Shown here: piece by piece, positions 6,591 through 7,072 of the stretch
Position numbering within the stretch: the stretch's first letter is position 1
Layout: the number at the start of each line of letters is the position of its first letter
NCBI GenBank assembly: GCA_947003375.1
Contig: CAMQOJ010000218.1
Location: forward strand, 1 to 7,072
Length of the DNA stretch: 7,072 nt
DNA from: an uncultured Lachnospiraceae bacterium
GTDB lineage: Bacteria > Bacillota > Clostridia > Lachnospirales > Lachnospiraceae
Direction of reading: 5' to 3'
Position numbers and translations under genes: made by a program
Notes under the pieces: generated by a model
Told to the model about the DNA's origin: nothing
Databases searched by the model: none
The model's input: only the letters and a program-made list of their open reading frames with translations

Positions 6591-7072
6591 ATGGTGAAAA
6601 CAGAAAAAGAACATACTGTCGGCAAAGATAGGATGAAGCTCGCGCACCGCAGGGACTGGTATCAGCTGGACCTGTCGGCCATCGTATACCCTACGCTGCA
6701 GAGGAGGGACTTCTCCTCCGTGTACAGGCTGTCCGTCCTGTTGAAGGATGAGATACAGCCGGATGTGCTGCAACAGGCGCTGGACATGACGCTTCCCAGG
6801 TTCCCTACCTATAAGGCGGCCATCCGGAAGGGGCTGTTCTGGCGCTACCTGGAGCCCAATGACCGCCCGGGCCCCTTTGTGCAGAGGGACGTGCGCAACC
6901 CCTGTCAGCCCATGCATTTCAAGGCCAATAACCGGTACCTGGTCAGAGTCTATTATTTCCGCAACAGGATTGCCCTGGAGGCCCACCACAGCCTGGGGGA
7001 CGGCACCGGCGGCATGTGCGTCGTGATGACCCTGACGGCCACCTATCTGCGGCTGCTGGGGGCGGAGGGGAT
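6591..7072 (+). CDS. Condensation-domain/alcohol-acetyltransferase-like protein, N-terminal part (cut by window edge)
   Basis: The frame is open from ATG 6591 to the right edge, giving 160 complete codons. The protein begins MVKTEKEHTVGKDRMK and continues with WYQLDLSAIVYPTLQRRDFSSVYRLSV, the usual opening of the chloramphenicol-acetyltransferase-fold condensation/acyltransferase families. The motif EAHHSLGDGTGG at about residues 131-142 matches HHxxxDG, whose second histidine is the catalytic base that activates an acceptor hydroxyl or amine. It is therefore a probable acyl transferase acting on an alcohol or lipid, or a stand-alone condensation enzyme; the substrate cannot be told. No membrane helix or signal is seen. 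A later ATG at 6633 lacks a ribosome site, so 6591 is preferred. Most codons end in G or C, unlike the lysozyme gene upstream. No clear promoter is seen between the tRNA hairpin and this gene. Confidence 0.82.
   Translation, partial: MVKTEKEHTVGKDRMKLAHRRDWYQLDLSAIVYPTLQRRDFSSVYRLSVLLKDEIQPDVLQQALDMTLPRFPTYKAAIRKGLFWRYLEPNDRPGPFVQRDVRNPCQPMHFKANNRYLVRVYYFRNRIALEAHHSLGDGTGGMCVVMTLTATYLRLLGAEG

Noticed and set aside
6411..6989. 192-codon minus-strand frame opposite the acyltransferase
   Set aside because: It is the shadow of a GC-rich gene and also includes antisense tRNA; no family resemblance, while the plus strand has the HHxxxDG motif.
1..7072. CRISPR array, insertion sequence or toxin-antitoxin pair
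   Set aside because: No regularly spaced repeats, transposase motifs or small paired genes were found on either strand.

Overview
The window reads as chromosomal DNA of a low-to-moderate-GC Firmicute, most likely a Clostridia or Lachnospiraceae-type gut bacterium. Support for this: strong AGGAGG-like ribosome sites, sigma-A-type promoters, a two-component/ABC-transporter module of the kind common in that group, a GH25 lysozyme fused to a PG_binding_1 domain, and a tRNA-Leu gene with no encoded CCA. The species cannot be read from the sequence alone.

Layout. Positions 1-4900 hold a minus-strand module in transcription order: response regulator (4900-4238), sensor kinase (4241-3267), a control region (3266-3016), ABC ATPase (3015-2332) and a large FtsX/MacB-type permease (2335 to beyond base 1). 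Regulator/kinase and ATPase/permease are each joined by a 4-base ATGA overlap. The control region contains a perfect 12-bp hairpin, a near -10 box, a 21-nt-spaced direct repeat that could be the regulator's operator, and a 7-bp-arm palindrome in the leader. The permease frame is open for about 778 codons except for one in-frame TAA at codon 76, so here it is a nonsense pseudogene or carries a base error. It also contains an 18-bp tandem repeat. The module resembles peptide-antibiotic sensing and detoxification systems (Bce/Vnc-Vex-like): the kinase has two membrane helices and almost no external loop, which suggests that the transporter may be the sensor.

Positions 4901-5209 are a divergent intergenic region with the regulator promoter on the minus strand. 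A plus-strand gene at 5210-6082 encodes a GH25 muramidase with a C-terminal peptidoglycan-binding domain and no signal peptide. From 6083 to 6377 there is no gene, but there are GC-rich inverted and direct repeats, a probable terminator, an A/T-rich UP-like element and a strong promoter. That promoter drives tRNA-Leu(CAG) at 6378-6461, which is followed by a perfect 14-bp hairpin. From 6591 to the right edge is the start of a GC-rich gene with a condensation/acyltransferase HHxxxDG motif.

I see no CRISPR array, transposase, phage structural gene or clearly unprecedented system. The points most worth a second look are the broken permease beside an intact sensor, kinase and ATPase set, its tandem repeat, and the control region between kinase and ATPase.
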